DNA of 64,000 bases from Thalassospira tepidiphila MCCC 1A03514 (GTDB lineage: Bacteria; Pseudomonadota; Alphaproteobacteria; Rhodospirillales; Thalassospiraceae), in contig NZ_JPVZ01000003.1 in the NCBI RefSeq assembly GCF_001662875.1, positions 434,001-498,000 on the forward strand, written 5' to 3'. The notes beneath the pieces were generated by a model. It made no database searches. It saw only the letters and a program-made list of their open reading frames with translations, and was not told the DNA's origin. How positions within the stretch are numbered: the first letter of the stretch is position 1; the number at the start of each line of letters is the position of its first letter. The translations under genes and the position numbers were made by a program. Below, one piece after another: positions 32,139 through 41,489 of this stretch.

Positions 32139-33478
32139 TCAGCACACCAAGCATCGCGGGCATCAGAACCATTTCCCGGAACCAGTGCGTCAAGGTTCAC
32201 AAAGCCGTTTTCACCGATGCTGGTTTCGATTTCGATCCAGAATCCCTGACTGTCGCCTGCGACATAGACAGTTTCAAAGCGCGTCAGGCGGCGAATGATG
32301 GTGTCATTGACACTTGGGCCATCGCGAAGGTTCAGAAGTTCACGATCGACATAATAGGGTTCGCGTTCTTCGCCAATCAGGTCCTTGACCTGACGGGTGA
32401 TCTCTGTGCCTTGGCGGGCAACCAGTTCAGGGATGTCACGGGTGACAAATCCCTGGCCGGGGCCAAAGGCAATCAGGGCTGCAAAAATTAGCAAAAACAG
32501 CGGACTAAGATGGAGCAGGGCATCGAACATGCCCGCACGCTTCCACTCGTCGCGAACGCGCCGTGCGGGTTGTCCGTCATCCAGACGGCGCTGGGTTGCG
32601 CGAACCTGTTCGGCAAGGGCAGAGCGGTTCGAACCGATAAAATCAAGCGCCTGCATCAGAACAGCGCGCGCAAGCGGCTTGTTGCCAGACCGTTCAAAGG
32701 CATTGGCCTGGGTAAACAGCATTTTGGCGTTGCCTTCCGGCGGGAAAGTGCCGCCCCGCATGTTGCCAACAATCGCCTTCCAGGCCGGTAAAAAGCTCTT
32801 CCAGCCCCAAAACCCGCGCAGCCAGGTCTTGAAACTGGCCTTAAGCGCCATGCGTTTTGCGCCCTTGGGGGCAAGGTTGGCGGTGATGGTTTCAATGTTG
32901 CAGGAATTCAGAAAACCACGCACGACCTTGAATTCCACCTGACGGGGTTGGGCCGATACAACGCCAGTGACCGCGCACTGGATGAAGCCTTGAGCGTTGG
33001 GTTCGGTCTTTTTGCCTTTGTGGCGACGCGCGCCGGGATGAATGTTGCTTTTGCGTGCATTGGCCTTGGCCTGCTGTTCGCGGTAGGCCTGATTGGCGCG
33101 GGCAAACTTTTCCTCGGCAGTTTCCTTGGCTTTTTCCTGTTTGCGCCCGGCGCCAGCAAAGCCCTGTTTCTGGCGGTTCGCATTTTGCGGACCCGCTGCG
33201 TTCGGGCCATAAGCGGTCGATGTCCCGTTGCTGGTTGTACCGGACTTTTGGGCTCCTGAGGGCGCATTGCCAGATTGCTTGGGCGGTTTGCGTTCGCCAA
33301 TCAGGATTTCATAGGCTTCGGTAATGTCCTTGAACCTGTCCTCGGAGTCCGGGTCCGTGTTGCGGTCCGGATGAAATTCAAAGGCCAGTTTGCGATAGGC
33401 CAGTTTGATTTCCTTTGCGCTCGCCCCCGGCGCAATGTTCAGCATGCGATAATAAATGCCGAGGTTATCGGTGTTCAT
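32123..33478 (-). CDS. J-domain membrane protein with C-terminal SH3-like domain
   Basis: A 451-residue protein. Residues 1-65 form a J domain with the HPD triad at 36-38 (KLAFEFHPDRNTDP). Residues 65-150 are Lys/Gln/Ala-rich and probably disordered. A conserved middle domain spans about 160-320, then one transmembrane helix (LLHLSPLFLLIFAALIAFG), and a C-terminal bacterial SH3 domain (LLNLRDGPSVNDTIIRRL, WIEIETSIGENGFVN). The topology suggests a J domain in the cytosol with the SH3 outside, perhaps bringing DnaK to a membrane client near the wall. No DnaJ Gly/Phe or zinc regions are present. Confidence 0.82.
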   Translation of the reverse strand: MNTDNLGIYYRMLNIAPGASAKEIKLAYRKLAFEFHPDRNTDPDSEDRFKDITEAYEILIGERKPPKQSGNAPSGAQKSGTTSNGTSTAYGPNAAGPQNANRQKQGFAGAGRKQEKAKETAEEKFARANQAYREQQAKANARKSNIHPGARRHKGKKTEPNAQGFIQCAVTGVVSAQPRQVEFKVVRGFLNSCNIETITANLAPKGAKRMALKASFKTWLRGFWGWKSFLPAWKAIVGNMRGGTFPPEGNAKMLFTQANAFERSGNKPLARAVLMQALDFIGSNRSALAEQVRATQRRLDDGQPARRVRDEWKRAGMFDALLHLSPLFLLIFAALIAFGPGQGFVTRDIPELVARQGTEITRQVKDLIGEEREPYYVDRELLNLRDGPSVNDTIIRRLTRFETVYVAGDSQGFWIEIETSIGENGFVNLDALVPGNGSDARDAWCAENKCD

Positions 33479-33660
33479 GATGAATGAAAATTCCTGTCAG
33501 GCATGCTTGTCAGCGCAGTAATCCAGCAAACGACAATTTTATCGATTGTATTTCGCGGTGCAATCATATGCTGGAAATCTTAACACGTTGTCACTTTTGG
33601 CTAATTGCCATATTTTCAGGAATCGCAAGTGCACGCGATGCGAACAAACAGGTAAACGCC

Positions 33661-34719
33661 TTGAAACTGAAATTTTGGCAACGCAAGTCTGATGCGGATG
33701 GTGATGGGCCCGAAAAGGGCGGAGGTTCCGTTGGCGTCGCCCAAGGCGAGGCACCCGAATTCGAAATGCCGCCGGGACATCACCTTGATTTCGGCACGCG
33801 GATGCGCGCGAAATGGGAAGGGTACGACGACCCTGTTGAATACTATCTTCTGCAGCTTGAAATCGATGCCTATACCGACTGGTTGCGCAAGATGCGTGTC
33901 TGGCTTGCCCGTCCGGTCGAGCCGGAGCTTAGTGAGCTTGCCCTTGATGACGAAATCGGTCGCTGGCCGCCGGATCGTATCCGGCTTTATGACAAACTGT
34001 TTGATCACGGGATCATGATGCCGGGCGGTCATGAATACGCCCTTGAGCTTGCCAAGCCGCTGGCACTTGATGAAACACTCAGTTGTCTTGAAATTGGTGC
34101 AAAGCTTGGCGGTGTGGCCCGCTTGCTGGCAGACCGTCTTGGCGTTTGGGTGACGGCGCTGGAGCCGGACGGCGAGCTTGCACTTCTGGGCATGGAACGA
34201 TCTGTTCAGGCCGGTGTTCAAAAGAGAGTCCCGGTTCAACCACTTGACCCGCTTCAGCCAGAGCTTCGCAAGGGTTATTTCAACGTCGTTTATTCCTATG
34301 GCGAGCTTTATAAGATCCCGGAAAAGGAAACCTTTCTCAAAGCTTTGGCCGAAACGCTGCGCGATCATGGGCAGCTTTTGGTTACAGATTATGTTCTGAC
34401 GCGTGATCTTGATGAAAATGAGTTGGCAAATTGGGCTAGGCTTGAAGGCGAAGAGCTGTTTCCGTGGACAGCACAGGAGTACAAATCCCGTCTTGGCCAG
34501 CTGAAATTTGATATCCGTATTGCCAAGGATGAGTCGGAAACGCATCTGAAGCATATCAAACTGGCCTGGATGACGATGCTTTCAGACATTCAGAAAGCCG
34601 GTCTGGACCCCGATATCATGGATTATCTGGAGCCAGAGATGGAAATGTGGATGAATCGCGTAAAAATGCTTGAAAATGGCAGCCTGGCCTTTTATCGGTT
34701 CTACGCAACGATCAACTGA
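33661..34719 (+). CDS. Methyltransferase-like protein (SAM-binding fold)
   Basis: About 352 residues from a TTG start at 33661 with AGGTA upstream; the longer frame back to 33484 has no protein-like N-terminus but cannot be excluded. The first 40 residues are charged and glycine-rich. The core has LSCLEIGAKLGGVARLLAD, which resembles a Rossmann motif I (E/D-x-G-x-G) with a changed glycine pattern, then VWVTALEPDGELA as motif II and LLVTDYVLT as motif III. A class I methyltransferase of unknown substrate is the best guess; it resembles SAM-dependent enzymes that follow ubiquinone- or sarcosine-type folds. A weak hairpin (34722-34743) follows. Confidence 0.7.
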   Translation: MKLKFWQRKSDADGDGPEKGGGSVGVAQGEAPEFEMPPGHHLDFGTRMRAKWEGYDDPVEYYLLQLEIDAYTDWLRKMRVWLARPVEPELSELALDDEIGRWPPDRIRLYDKLFDHGIMMPGGHEYALELAKPLALDETLSCLEIGAKLGGVARLLADRLGVWVTALEPDGELALLGMERSVQAGVQKRVPVQPLDPLQPELRKGYFNVVYSYGELYKIPEKETFLKALAETLRDHGQLLVTDYVLTRDLDENELANWARLEGEELFPWTAQEYKSRLGQLKFDIRIAKDESETHLKHIKLAWMTMLSDIQKAGLDPDIMDYLEPEMEMWMNRVKMLENGSLAFYRFYATIN

Positions 34720-34880
34720 GTGCTCAGGTTTAAGATCCTGAGCCGAGACTGCTGCTGGCGACGCAGAGGGGATTTGTTCCACTTTCTGTCGCCGCAACCT
34801 GTTTTAGGTGTTGACAGGGGCATGTCGTACTTCTATTTTCCGGCTTCCTCGAAGGGGCCAAGTTTCTAAGGTTTAAGATT

Positions 34881-35006
34881 ATGAAGATCCGGAACTCATT
34901 GAAATCCGCGAAGCTGCGGGAAAAAGGCTGCCGTATCGTGCGCCGCCGTGGCCGCGTATACGTGATCAATAAAAAGAACCCGCGTTTCAAGGCGCGCCAG
35001 GGTTAA
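34881..35006 (+). CDS. rpmJ: 50S ribosomal protein L36
   Basis: A 41-residue protein, [20 protein letters not shown] and onward to KARQG. It has a single cysteine, so it is the zinc-free (YkgO-type) L36 that serves as the normal L36 in alphaproteobacteria. The gene stands alone and ends in a strong terminator. Confidence 0.96.
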   Translation: MKIRNSLKSAKLREKGCRIVRRRGRVYVINKKNPRFKARQG

Positions 35007-35033
35007 TTCCCGGTACCTTGTTCTAAGGTTTTA

Positions 35034-35076
35034 CAAAACGCCGCATCGGTTTATCCAATGCGGCGTTTTGTTGTTT
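35034..35076 (+). terminator. Rho-independent terminator after rpmJ
   Basis: Perfect 13-bp stem CAAAACGCCGCAT (35034-35046) with ATGCGGCGTTTTG (35058-35070), followed by TTGTTTG. Confidence 0.9.
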
Positions 35077-35119
35077 GTATTCCTTGAATGATGAAGGGGG
35101 CAGCAAATGCCCCCTTTCT

Positions 35120-36997
35120 TTATTTGTCGGGCCGGGTTGTAAACAGCTCTGTCGTGGTATGACGTCCGCGCAAAAGCACATCGCCTGCCTTGGCAACGCG
35201 ATCAGGATCGGCCAGCAAGTTGCGGGTTGTCTCCGAGATCAGGATTTGTGTTCCCAGAACCTTGTTTTCCTGTTCAAGGCGTGATGCTGTATTGACGGCA
35301 TCCCCGTGGACAGTGAATGACAGACGGGCTTTCGCGCCGACATTCCCGGCAACCATCGGTCCGGTATTCACACCACAGCGAACCTTTAACTCAAGGCCCT
35401 CGAACTTGCGCTTTTCGACTTCGCTTTGCAGGGCAATGGCGCTATCGACAGCGGCATCTGCGTGGTTCTTTAAGTCATCAAACACGTTATAGACCGCAAG
35501 GATCGCATCGCCCTGGAACTGGGTAATGATGCCGCCATGACGTTCGATGATCTGCGTCGCACAGTCGAAATAGTCATTAAGCATCGCAATGATCTGTTTC
35601 GGATCAAGGCTTTCGCACATCGAAGTGAAACCGACGATATCGACAAAAAGGACGGTGGCTTCGGAGGTTTGCGGCGGCAGGACGCCGGAATCATTGCCCG
35701 ATGCCAACAGCTTTTTGGCAATGGATTGCGGTACGAACTTACCAAACAGGCTGGTGATACGTTCACGATCATGTACGGCCATCATCATGTGATTGAATGA
35801 TCGCGCGGCATCGTCATATTCACGAATGCGGCTGCCTTTAAGTTGCGGCACATCGATTGATGCGATGTCTTCGTCTTCAAAGGCGCGCGCAGCACTGGCA
35901 AACCGGCGGATCGGCTTGGTGAAGTGTCGCGACAGGACGATGGCAACGATCACTGACAGGATAAAGACGGCACCGCCAAGAACAGAGGCCAGAACCAGTC
36001 TGTCCCATTCATCGTCAAACAATTCCTGGTCAAAATACATGCCGATTACGACCGGTGAAATTGGTGCGGTTTGAACCTGACGTGTGACGATCAGGTGATA
36101 GCGATCATTGTACTCAAGCCCCGAAAGGCGAATGCCGCTGTTGTGGCGCTCGTCATCGGGATCAAGCCGGATGCTCTCGGATTTTCCGATATTGGCAAGA
36201 ACAGGGTCGCCAATGTCATGAATGGTGGGCAGGGGAATCGGGCTGCGGGCGATGTTATCGCCATTAACCGGCTCGGTTGACGTTTTTTCCCCCCAGTTGC
36301 GCAATCCCGGATGGGCCATGACCCGATTGCCACCAATCAGAACAAACGGTGTGCCTGGCAAATCTTCGCGCCCGCGGATGAGGCTTTCGGACAGATTGGA
36401 CAGCGACAGATACTGAATGAACGTTCCAAGATACTGCCCGTCATAAAACAGCGGTACCCAGCTTGTCAGGACGGTGCGGTCAAAATAGGGGTCCCAACGC
36501 GGATAGCCCGTGCGGTTGCTTACAGGGCCGCGGATATGCGCAAGCTCGGAAAACAGCATGTCGTCTTCGGGCAGGGTTCTTCGAATGTCGCTCATGTCTT
36601 CGGGATTAAAGCCGATAAATTCACGTTCCCCGGTCACAAGCCCATAGGCCATGACACCCATGTCTGCCGCCGCAAGGGCGCGCATTGTGCTGGTCCAGCC
36701 ATACTGAAAACTTGGATCAAGTGCGCCACTGGCGACCTGTTCTGCGACCCAGTCAGAACGTTGTTCGACCTCGTCCATGCGTTCATGCATGGTGCGCTGC
36801 ACCGATGTCAGGTCAACATCAGCCAGCATCACCCACAGATTGCGGGTGTTTTCATAGGCCGTTCCAAGACCGACATAAAGGGATAGTCCGACGCCAAAGA
36901 CACTGGTGGCGATAAAACCGGCAAGCAGTACAGAAAGGACTGAATATCTGCGTTTTGATTTCAATCGGTTTTCTTCCAGAAAAGAGGTTTTCCCCAA
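35120..36997 (-). CDS. Membrane-bound class III nucleotidyl cyclase
   Basis: A 625-residue protein from a TTG start (no better in-frame start precedes the first membrane helix). TM1 lies at about 18-44, a large extracytoplasmic sensor of dCache type at 45-330, TM2 at about 331-356, a HAMP-like linker, then the cyclase domain from about 425. Metal-binding aspartates occur in VLFVDIVGFTS and FQGDAILAVY. The position that is Lys in adenylate cyclases reads Gln (TQFQGD), and the second specificity position reads Ser (LSFTVHGDAVNTASRLE), so the product, cAMP or cGMP, is uncertain. The start is 13 bases after the lrp-type gene, suggesting one transcript. Confidence 0.88.
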   Translation of the reverse strand: MGKTSFLEENRLKSKRRYSVLSVLLAGFIATSVFGVGLSLYVGLGTAYENTRNLWVMLADVDLTSVQRTMHERMDEVEQRSDWVAEQVASGALDPSFQYGWTSTMRALAAADMGVMAYGLVTGEREFIGFNPEDMSDIRRTLPEDDMLFSELAHIRGPVSNRTGYPRWDPYFDRTVLTSWVPLFYDGQYLGTFIQYLSLSNLSESLIRGREDLPGTPFVLIGGNRVMAHPGLRNWGEKTSTEPVNGDNIARSPIPLPTIHDIGDPVLANIGKSESIRLDPDDERHNSGIRLSGLEYNDRYHLIVTRQVQTAPISPVVIGMYFDQELFDDEWDRLVLASVLGGAVFILSVIVAIVLSRHFTKPIRRFASAARAFEDEDIASIDVPQLKGSRIREYDDAARSFNHMMMAVHDRERITSLFGKFVPQSIAKKLLASGNDSGVLPPQTSEATVLFVDIVGFTSMCESLDPKQIIAMLNDYFDCATQIIERHGGIITQFQGDAILAVYNVFDDLKNHADAAVDSAIALQSEVEKRKFEGLELKVRCGVNTGPMVAGNVGAKARLSFTVHGDAVNTASRLEQENKVLGTQILISETTRNLLADPDRVAKAGDVLLRGRHTTTELFTTRPDK

Positions 36998-37010
36998 CCC
37001 CGCGCCGATC

Positions 37011-37448
37011 TTAGCGGCGATCGAACTTTGTTGAAAGGATGATTGAACTTGATGTGCGTTTTATCCCCGACATTTCCCCGATCCGGTCAAGCACGCCATC
37101 AAGTTCTTCGGGCGTGTTTGCGGCGACCTCGGCAATCAGGTCATATTCGCCTGAAACCGCAAGGCACCGAATGCAGTGCGGGACTTTCTGAAGCGCGCCC
37201 ACGACGCCTGCCGACTGCTTTTGTTCAAGCTGTATCAGGACTTCTGCCAGCAAGACGGGCTTTGCCACATCGCCAAGCTGAACGGTGTAACCCTTGATGA
37301 CTTCTGCCTTTTCAAGGCGTTCCAACCTTTCCTGAACGGCGCTGCGAGACAGACCGACTTCACGTGCCAAGGCAGCGGTAGGAATGCGGGCATTTTCCTG
37401 CAGGCGTGCGATCAGTTGGCGGTCAACTTCATCAATCTGACGTTTCAT
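37011..37448 (-). CDS. Lrp/AsnC family transcriptional regulator
   Basis: A 145-residue regulator: N-terminal winged helix (DEVDRQLIARLQENARIP in part, HTH AALAREVGLSRSAVQERLERL) and a C-terminal RAM/ACT-like ligand domain (CIRCLAVSGEYDLIAEVA). It diverges from a saccharopine dehydrogenase-like gene and precedes a nucleotidyl cyclase gene by 13 bases. Amino acid control of the divergent gene is likely; lysine or a lysine catabolite is a guess based on the neighbour. Confidence 0.92.
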   Translation of the reverse strand: MKRQIDEVDRQLIARLQENARIPTAALAREVGLSRSAVQERLERLEKAEVIKGYTVQLGDVAKPVLLAEVLIQLEQKQSAGVVGALQKVPHCIRCLAVSGEYDLIAEVAANTPEELDGVLDRIGEMSGIKRTSSSIILSTKFDRR

Positions 37449-37612
37449 CGGTTTTACCCATTAAAATGACGGGGTTTTATTGTGTTTTGACAGTATTGCC
37501 GGGTTGAAAGCGTTCGTCCAGCGGCGGAACATTATCGGGCAAAAACAAAACATGATCAGGGCAGGTACGACATCGACGGTGAAGGTGTCTGCTCGTTCGG
37601 GAGTTAGAGAAA

Positions 37613-38695
37613 ATGAAAAAGATTTTGATCCTCGGTGCCGGGAAAATTGGTCGCATTGCTGCGGTGATGCTCAATGAAAGTGGCGATTATGCGGTGACGC
37701 TGGCCGATGCCAGTGGTGAAATGCTGGAAATCTGTGCCGAAGACAACGCAGCGACCTTGGTAAAAGTAGATGTCACGGATGAGACCGCACTCACCGATGT
37801 TGCCAAAGGACATGATGCGATCCTGTCGACATGCCCGTTCTTCTTGAACGTGGCGATTGCCCGTGTCGCACGCGCGGTTGGGGCATCCTATTTTGACGTT
37901 ACCGAAGATGTCGAAACCACCCGCGCCATTCGCGAAATTTCCAAGGGTGCGCAATGTGCCTTTGTGCCGCAATGTGGTCTGGCGCCGGGATTTATTTCCA
38001 TTGCGGCACATGACTTGTTCAAGCGATTTGATCATGTAAACAAGCTTCGTTTGCGTGTCGGGGCTTTGCCGCAAAATCCGACCAACCGTTTGAAATATAA
38101 CCTGACCTGGTCGACCGACGGGCTGATCAACGAGTATCTGAATCCTTGTGAAGCGATCATGAATGGCAAACGGGTCGAAGTGCTGCCCCTCGAAGGCTAT
38201 GAGCGCTTTACCATCGACGGTACGGAGTATGAGGCCTTCAATACATCGGGTGGCGTGGGCGCGCTGTGTGACATGCTTGAAGGCAAGGTTGATAACCTTG
38301 ACTACAAGACCGTGCGGTATCCGGGGCATCAGGAAATTCTTAAAATCCTGATCGAGGACCTCAGACTTGGCGAACGCCCGGAGATGATGAAGCAAATCTT
38401 CGAAAATGCCCTGCCAGTCACCAAACAGGACGTGATCGTTATCTTTGCCGATGCTGTCGGCACGCGGCGCGGCGAGCTTTGTGAAGAGAGCTTCATTCGC
38501 AAGGTCCATGGCACGCGTGTTGGTGATATGGACTGGTCGGCAATCCAGATTACGACATCGGCCGGATTGTGTGCCGTGATGGATATGGTTCTGACCGGTA
38601 AATTGCCGGCAACCGGTTACGTGCGACAAGAAGAAGTCAGGCTGGAAGATTTTCTGGCAAACCGGTTTGGTCGATACTACAGCCACGCTGGTTGA
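37613..38695 (+). CDS. Saccharopine dehydrogenase-like NADP-binding protein
   Basis: A 360-residue protein with a Rossmann start ILILGAGKIGRIAAVMLNES and the saccharopine dehydrogenase-type core: PFFLNVAIARVARAVGASYFDV, FVPQCGLAPGFISIAAHDLF and the C-terminal dimer domain. It may act in lysine degradation (saccharopine or a related imine/amino acid), but members also serve in carboxynorspermidine and other pathways, so the reaction is not fixed. Regulated probably by the divergent Lrp-type gene. A strong terminator follows. Confidence 0.85.
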   Translation: MKKILILGAGKIGRIAAVMLNESGDYAVTLADASGEMLEICAEDNAATLVKVDVTDETALTDVAKGHDAILSTCPFFLNVAIARVARAVGASYFDVTEDVETTRAIREISKGAQCAFVPQCGLAPGFISIAAHDLFKRFDHVNKLRLRVGALPQNPTNRLKYNLTWSTDGLINEYLNPCEAIMNGKRVEVLPLEGYERFTIDGTEYEAFNTSGGVGALCDMLEGKVDNLDYKTVRYPGHQEILKILIEDLRLGERPEMMKQIFENALPVTKQDVIVIFADAVGTRRGELCEESFIRKVHGTRVGDMDWSAIQITTSAGLCAVMDMVLTGKLPATGYVRQEEVRLEDFLANRFGRYYSHAG

Positions 38696-38731
38696 GTATT
38701 CCCAACGATCAGCATTTGATATTTTGTACTG

Positions 38732-38768
38732 AAACCCTCCGGAGGTAATTCCGGAGGGTTTCTTTATT
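38732..38768 (+). terminator. Rho-independent terminator after the saccharopine dehydrogenase-like gene
   Basis: Perfect 11-bp stem AAACCCTCCGG (38732-38742) with CCGGAGGGTTT (38751-38761), then CTTTATTTT. Confidence 0.9.
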
Positions 38769-38935
38769 TTTCAATGCTGTATGTGGGGAAGTTTTCCTGA
38801 TTTTTCAGAAAAAGGTGTTCTTACAACCGATTAGAACAGCGATGACTTCGCCGTCATGAATTGTTTTGAAAAATTCCATCAAGGACGTGGTTTGTTAACG
38901 GTTGGACCTTATGGTGGGACGAAATCTGCTTTCTC

Positions 38936-41392
38936 TTGGGTAATAGGTATTCCTTGTCTGATTTTGCCGACATCTACCGTTCTGCATTGAACCTGTATGA
39001 GGCAGGTCGATACGCAGAGGCAGAAGAATCCTGTCAGCGAATGATCCGATCATTCCCACAGGCCGCAGAGGCAATGCATCTGGCCGGTCTCGTTGCAATG
39101 CGCCATGGTAATCAATCCCTGGCCGCAGAGCGTATGGGGCGCGCCGCCATTGCCGATGCCAATAGTGCAGAAATTCAGCATGACCACGCGCAGGCCCTTA
39201 AGGCCATCGGCAAATTGCGCGATGCCGTTGGTGCGTTCAAGCGGGCCATTCGTCTGTGCCCGGATGCCCCGGCACTTTATTGCAATATCGCCAATACCTA
39301 TCGCCAGCTTGATGAACTTGAAGACGCGCGGGAAAATTATGAACGCGCGCTCGAACTGGCCCCGGATGTCGCCGAAATTCATGCCAATTATGCCGCCTGC
39401 CAATATGCAATGGGCGATATCGATGGCGCTGAAACGTCTTGTTTGACCGCGCTTAAGATGCGCGACGACATCGTCAATGCATTGGTTCTGATCGGGCAAA
39501 TTCGATTGGATCAGGGCCGCACAGTTTCCGCAAGCGAGCCGTTGCGCCGTGCGCTATCGCTTGAACCCGGACATCCGCGCGCATTGACCGCCTATGGCGA
39601 TGCACTTTTCCAACTGGGTCAGTTTGCCGGTGCGCAACATTGCCTTCGGCAGGTTCTGGCTCTTGATCCGGATGACGCCAAGGCGCGCAGGACGCTTGCG
39701 TTGCTTAATTTGCGTGTCGGGCAGGGGCTTGAGGCGATTGGTGCGCTTGAGCCGCTATTGGCCCACAGTCCGGAAGATCCGCAATTACTGCTGATGATGG
39801 GCGAGGCGCTTAGCCTTGTTGGCCGTCATGGCGAGGCCGTTGAACAGTTTGGCGCAGCCATCGGGGCCGGTGGTGGTGATGACGCGGTTTTCCGTCTTGC
39901 CGTCGAGCTGGCTGAAGAAGGCGATACAGGCTCTGCGCAGTCGGTCCTGCAAAGCGGCATAGATCGCAAAATTGCCGCGGGCGAGAATACTGCGCTGTTC
40001 CGCACAGCACGCCGTTTGTTGTTTGCCCCCGTGCCGACCGATCTTGCCGCCCAGAATGATGAAGTCGTGCGTGATCTTCTTGATGATACGCTTGATGAAG
40101 ACGCGCTTGAGCCGGACCTTGAATTTGTTGGTTCTGACCGGATCGATCCCATTGTTCTGACCCGCTTTCCGCCGGTCTGGCGCGCCGCATTGCGCCCGGA
40201 AGGGGACAAACAGTTGCGCGCTGTTGGCCATTATTGGGAACGCCTGGTGTCAGGTTATGATGTGCCGGAAGTCAGTGCATCTGCCACACGGATCGGTGGG
40301 AAAATCCGGATCGGTATCGTTTCGGCGAATATGTGTGACAATGGCGTCGGGCGTTGGATCGAAGGCCTTGCAGAGGCGATTGATCGCGACCGGTTTGATG
40401 TGACAATCATTCGTCCGCCGACGGGCGAAGACGACATTACCGCCCGCATTGACGAACATGCCGACCTTGTCGTGCCATTGCCGCTTGATCCGTTGCATTC
40501 GGCACGGGTGATTGCAGGGCTTGGTCTTGATGTTCTGCATTATGTCGATCCACAGGCGGATGCCTATACGATGTTGCTGGCAAGCTGGCGCTTGGCGCCG
40601 CTTCAGATTTCAGGTGGCGGGATTGCAGCGACCAGTGGTCTTTCCAACATTGATTATCACCTGATCGCCGAGGATTGGGAAACAGCCGGCGGTGAAAAGC
40701 GATTCAGCGAGAAGCTGGTGCGCCTTCCGGGCTTGTTTGTGAATGCCACCCCGCCCGAACCTGTCGAGATGTCGACAACAGAGTTGCAGCGGCGCTGGCG
40801 ATTGGCGCAGGACCGCAATACCTATTTGTGCCCGCAGCCGCTTGATGTTCTGACGGCCGAATTTGATCCGCTGATTGCCGAAATCTTGCGGCTGGATGAA
40901 ACCGCAGAGCTTCTGTTGATTGCGCCGGAGCGTGATAGCTGGGATGCGGCATGGGGACGCCGGTTTGCCATTAATCACGCAGATGTTGCCGGTCGGATGC
41001 GGTTTGTGAATGTGCGCAACCGGTCCGATTTGCTGTCGCTTCTATGTGCTGTGGATGTCGTGCTTGAAAGTCCGGCATGGAATGATGCGATGCTGGCCTT
41101 TGATTGTCTGGGGCTTGGTGTGCCGCTTGTTACATTGCCGGGCAACGCCGCACGATCACGCAGAAGCCATACCTGTTATCGCCAGATATCGGTCTTTGAT
41201 TGCGTCGCCTACCATTCGGCCGACTTCGTCGACACGGCCCTGACGCTTGCGACCGATAAACGCCGTCGCTCGGTCGTTTCGCACGCCATCAAGAGCCGGT
41301 CACACATTCTGTTTGGCCAGAAATCATCCTTTGATGCATATATGCAGTTTCTTGATCGATCAATCGCACTGCCAGCCGATAAAGTGATTTAA
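38936..41392 (+). CDS. TPR protein with SPINDLY/O-GlcNAc transferase-like C-terminus
   Basis: An 818-residue protein from a TTG start (a second TTG at 38954, reading MSDFADIYR, fits the weak TAGGT box equally well). Residues about 5-330 contain eight to nine TPR units (for example ALYCNIANTYRQLDELEDARENYERALELAP). Residues about 460-810 resemble the GT41 O-GlcNAc transferase/SPINDLY catalytic region: KIRIGIVSANMC, DVLHYVDPQADAYTMLLASWRLAPLQI, VRLPGLFVN, and CLGLGVPLVTLPGNAARSR. The usual catalytic His of the H-x-V pattern is not clearly seen, so activity is uncertain. It heads the direction of the HlyD-like and GT2-PilZ genes with a 97-base gap. Confidence 0.82.
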   Translation: MGNRYSLSDFADIYRSALNLYEAGRYAEAEESCQRMIRSFPQAAEAMHLAGLVAMRHGNQSLAAERMGRAAIADANSAEIQHDHAQALKAIGKLRDAVGAFKRAIRLCPDAPALYCNIANTYRQLDELEDARENYERALELAPDVAEIHANYAACQYAMGDIDGAETSCLTALKMRDDIVNALVLIGQIRLDQGRTVSASEPLRRALSLEPGHPRALTAYGDALFQLGQFAGAQHCLRQVLALDPDDAKARRTLALLNLRVGQGLEAIGALEPLLAHSPEDPQLLLMMGEALSLVGRHGEAVEQFGAAIGAGGGDDAVFRLAVELAEEGDTGSAQSVLQSGIDRKIAAGENTALFRTARRLLFAPVPTDLAAQNDEVVRDLLDDTLDEDALEPDLEFVGSDRIDPIVLTRFPPVWRAALRPEGDKQLRAVGHYWERLVSGYDVPEVSASATRIGGKIRIGIVSANMCDNGVGRWIEGLAEAIDRDRFDVTIIRPPTGEDDITARIDEHADLVVPLPLDPLHSARVIAGLGLDVLHYVDPQADAYTMLLASWRLAPLQISGGGIAATSGLSNIDYHLIAEDWETAGGEKRFSEKLVRLPGLFVNATPPEPVEMSTTELQRRWRLAQDRNTYLCPQPLDVLTAEFDPLIAEILRLDETAELLLIAPERDSWDAAWGRRFAINHADVAGRMRFVNVRNRSDLLSLLCAVDVVLESPAWNDAMLAFDCLGLGVPLVTLPGNAARSRRSHTCYRQISVFDCVAYHSADFVDTALTLATDKRRRSVVSHAIKSRSHILFGQKSSFDAYMQFLDRSIALPADKVI

Positions 41393-41489
41393 TTTCCGAT
41401 AGATAACCTTGAAACTACCCAATCGACTCACAAATTCTAAGGTGATGTTTGTATATGGCAGTGATGCCAGACCCGGTTGAGGTAGTTTT

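Noticed and set aside
33484-33660. N-terminal extension of the methyltransferase-like protein
   Set aside because: Translation is Cys/Phe/Ile-rich and not protein-like, and a TTG with a plausible ribosome site lies at 33661. The extension cannot be fully excluded.
37604-38686. 360-codon minus-strand frame opposite the saccharopine dehydrogenase-like gene
   Set aside because: Same length as the real gene but only antisense; the plus-strand protein has a Rossmann motif and family signatures.
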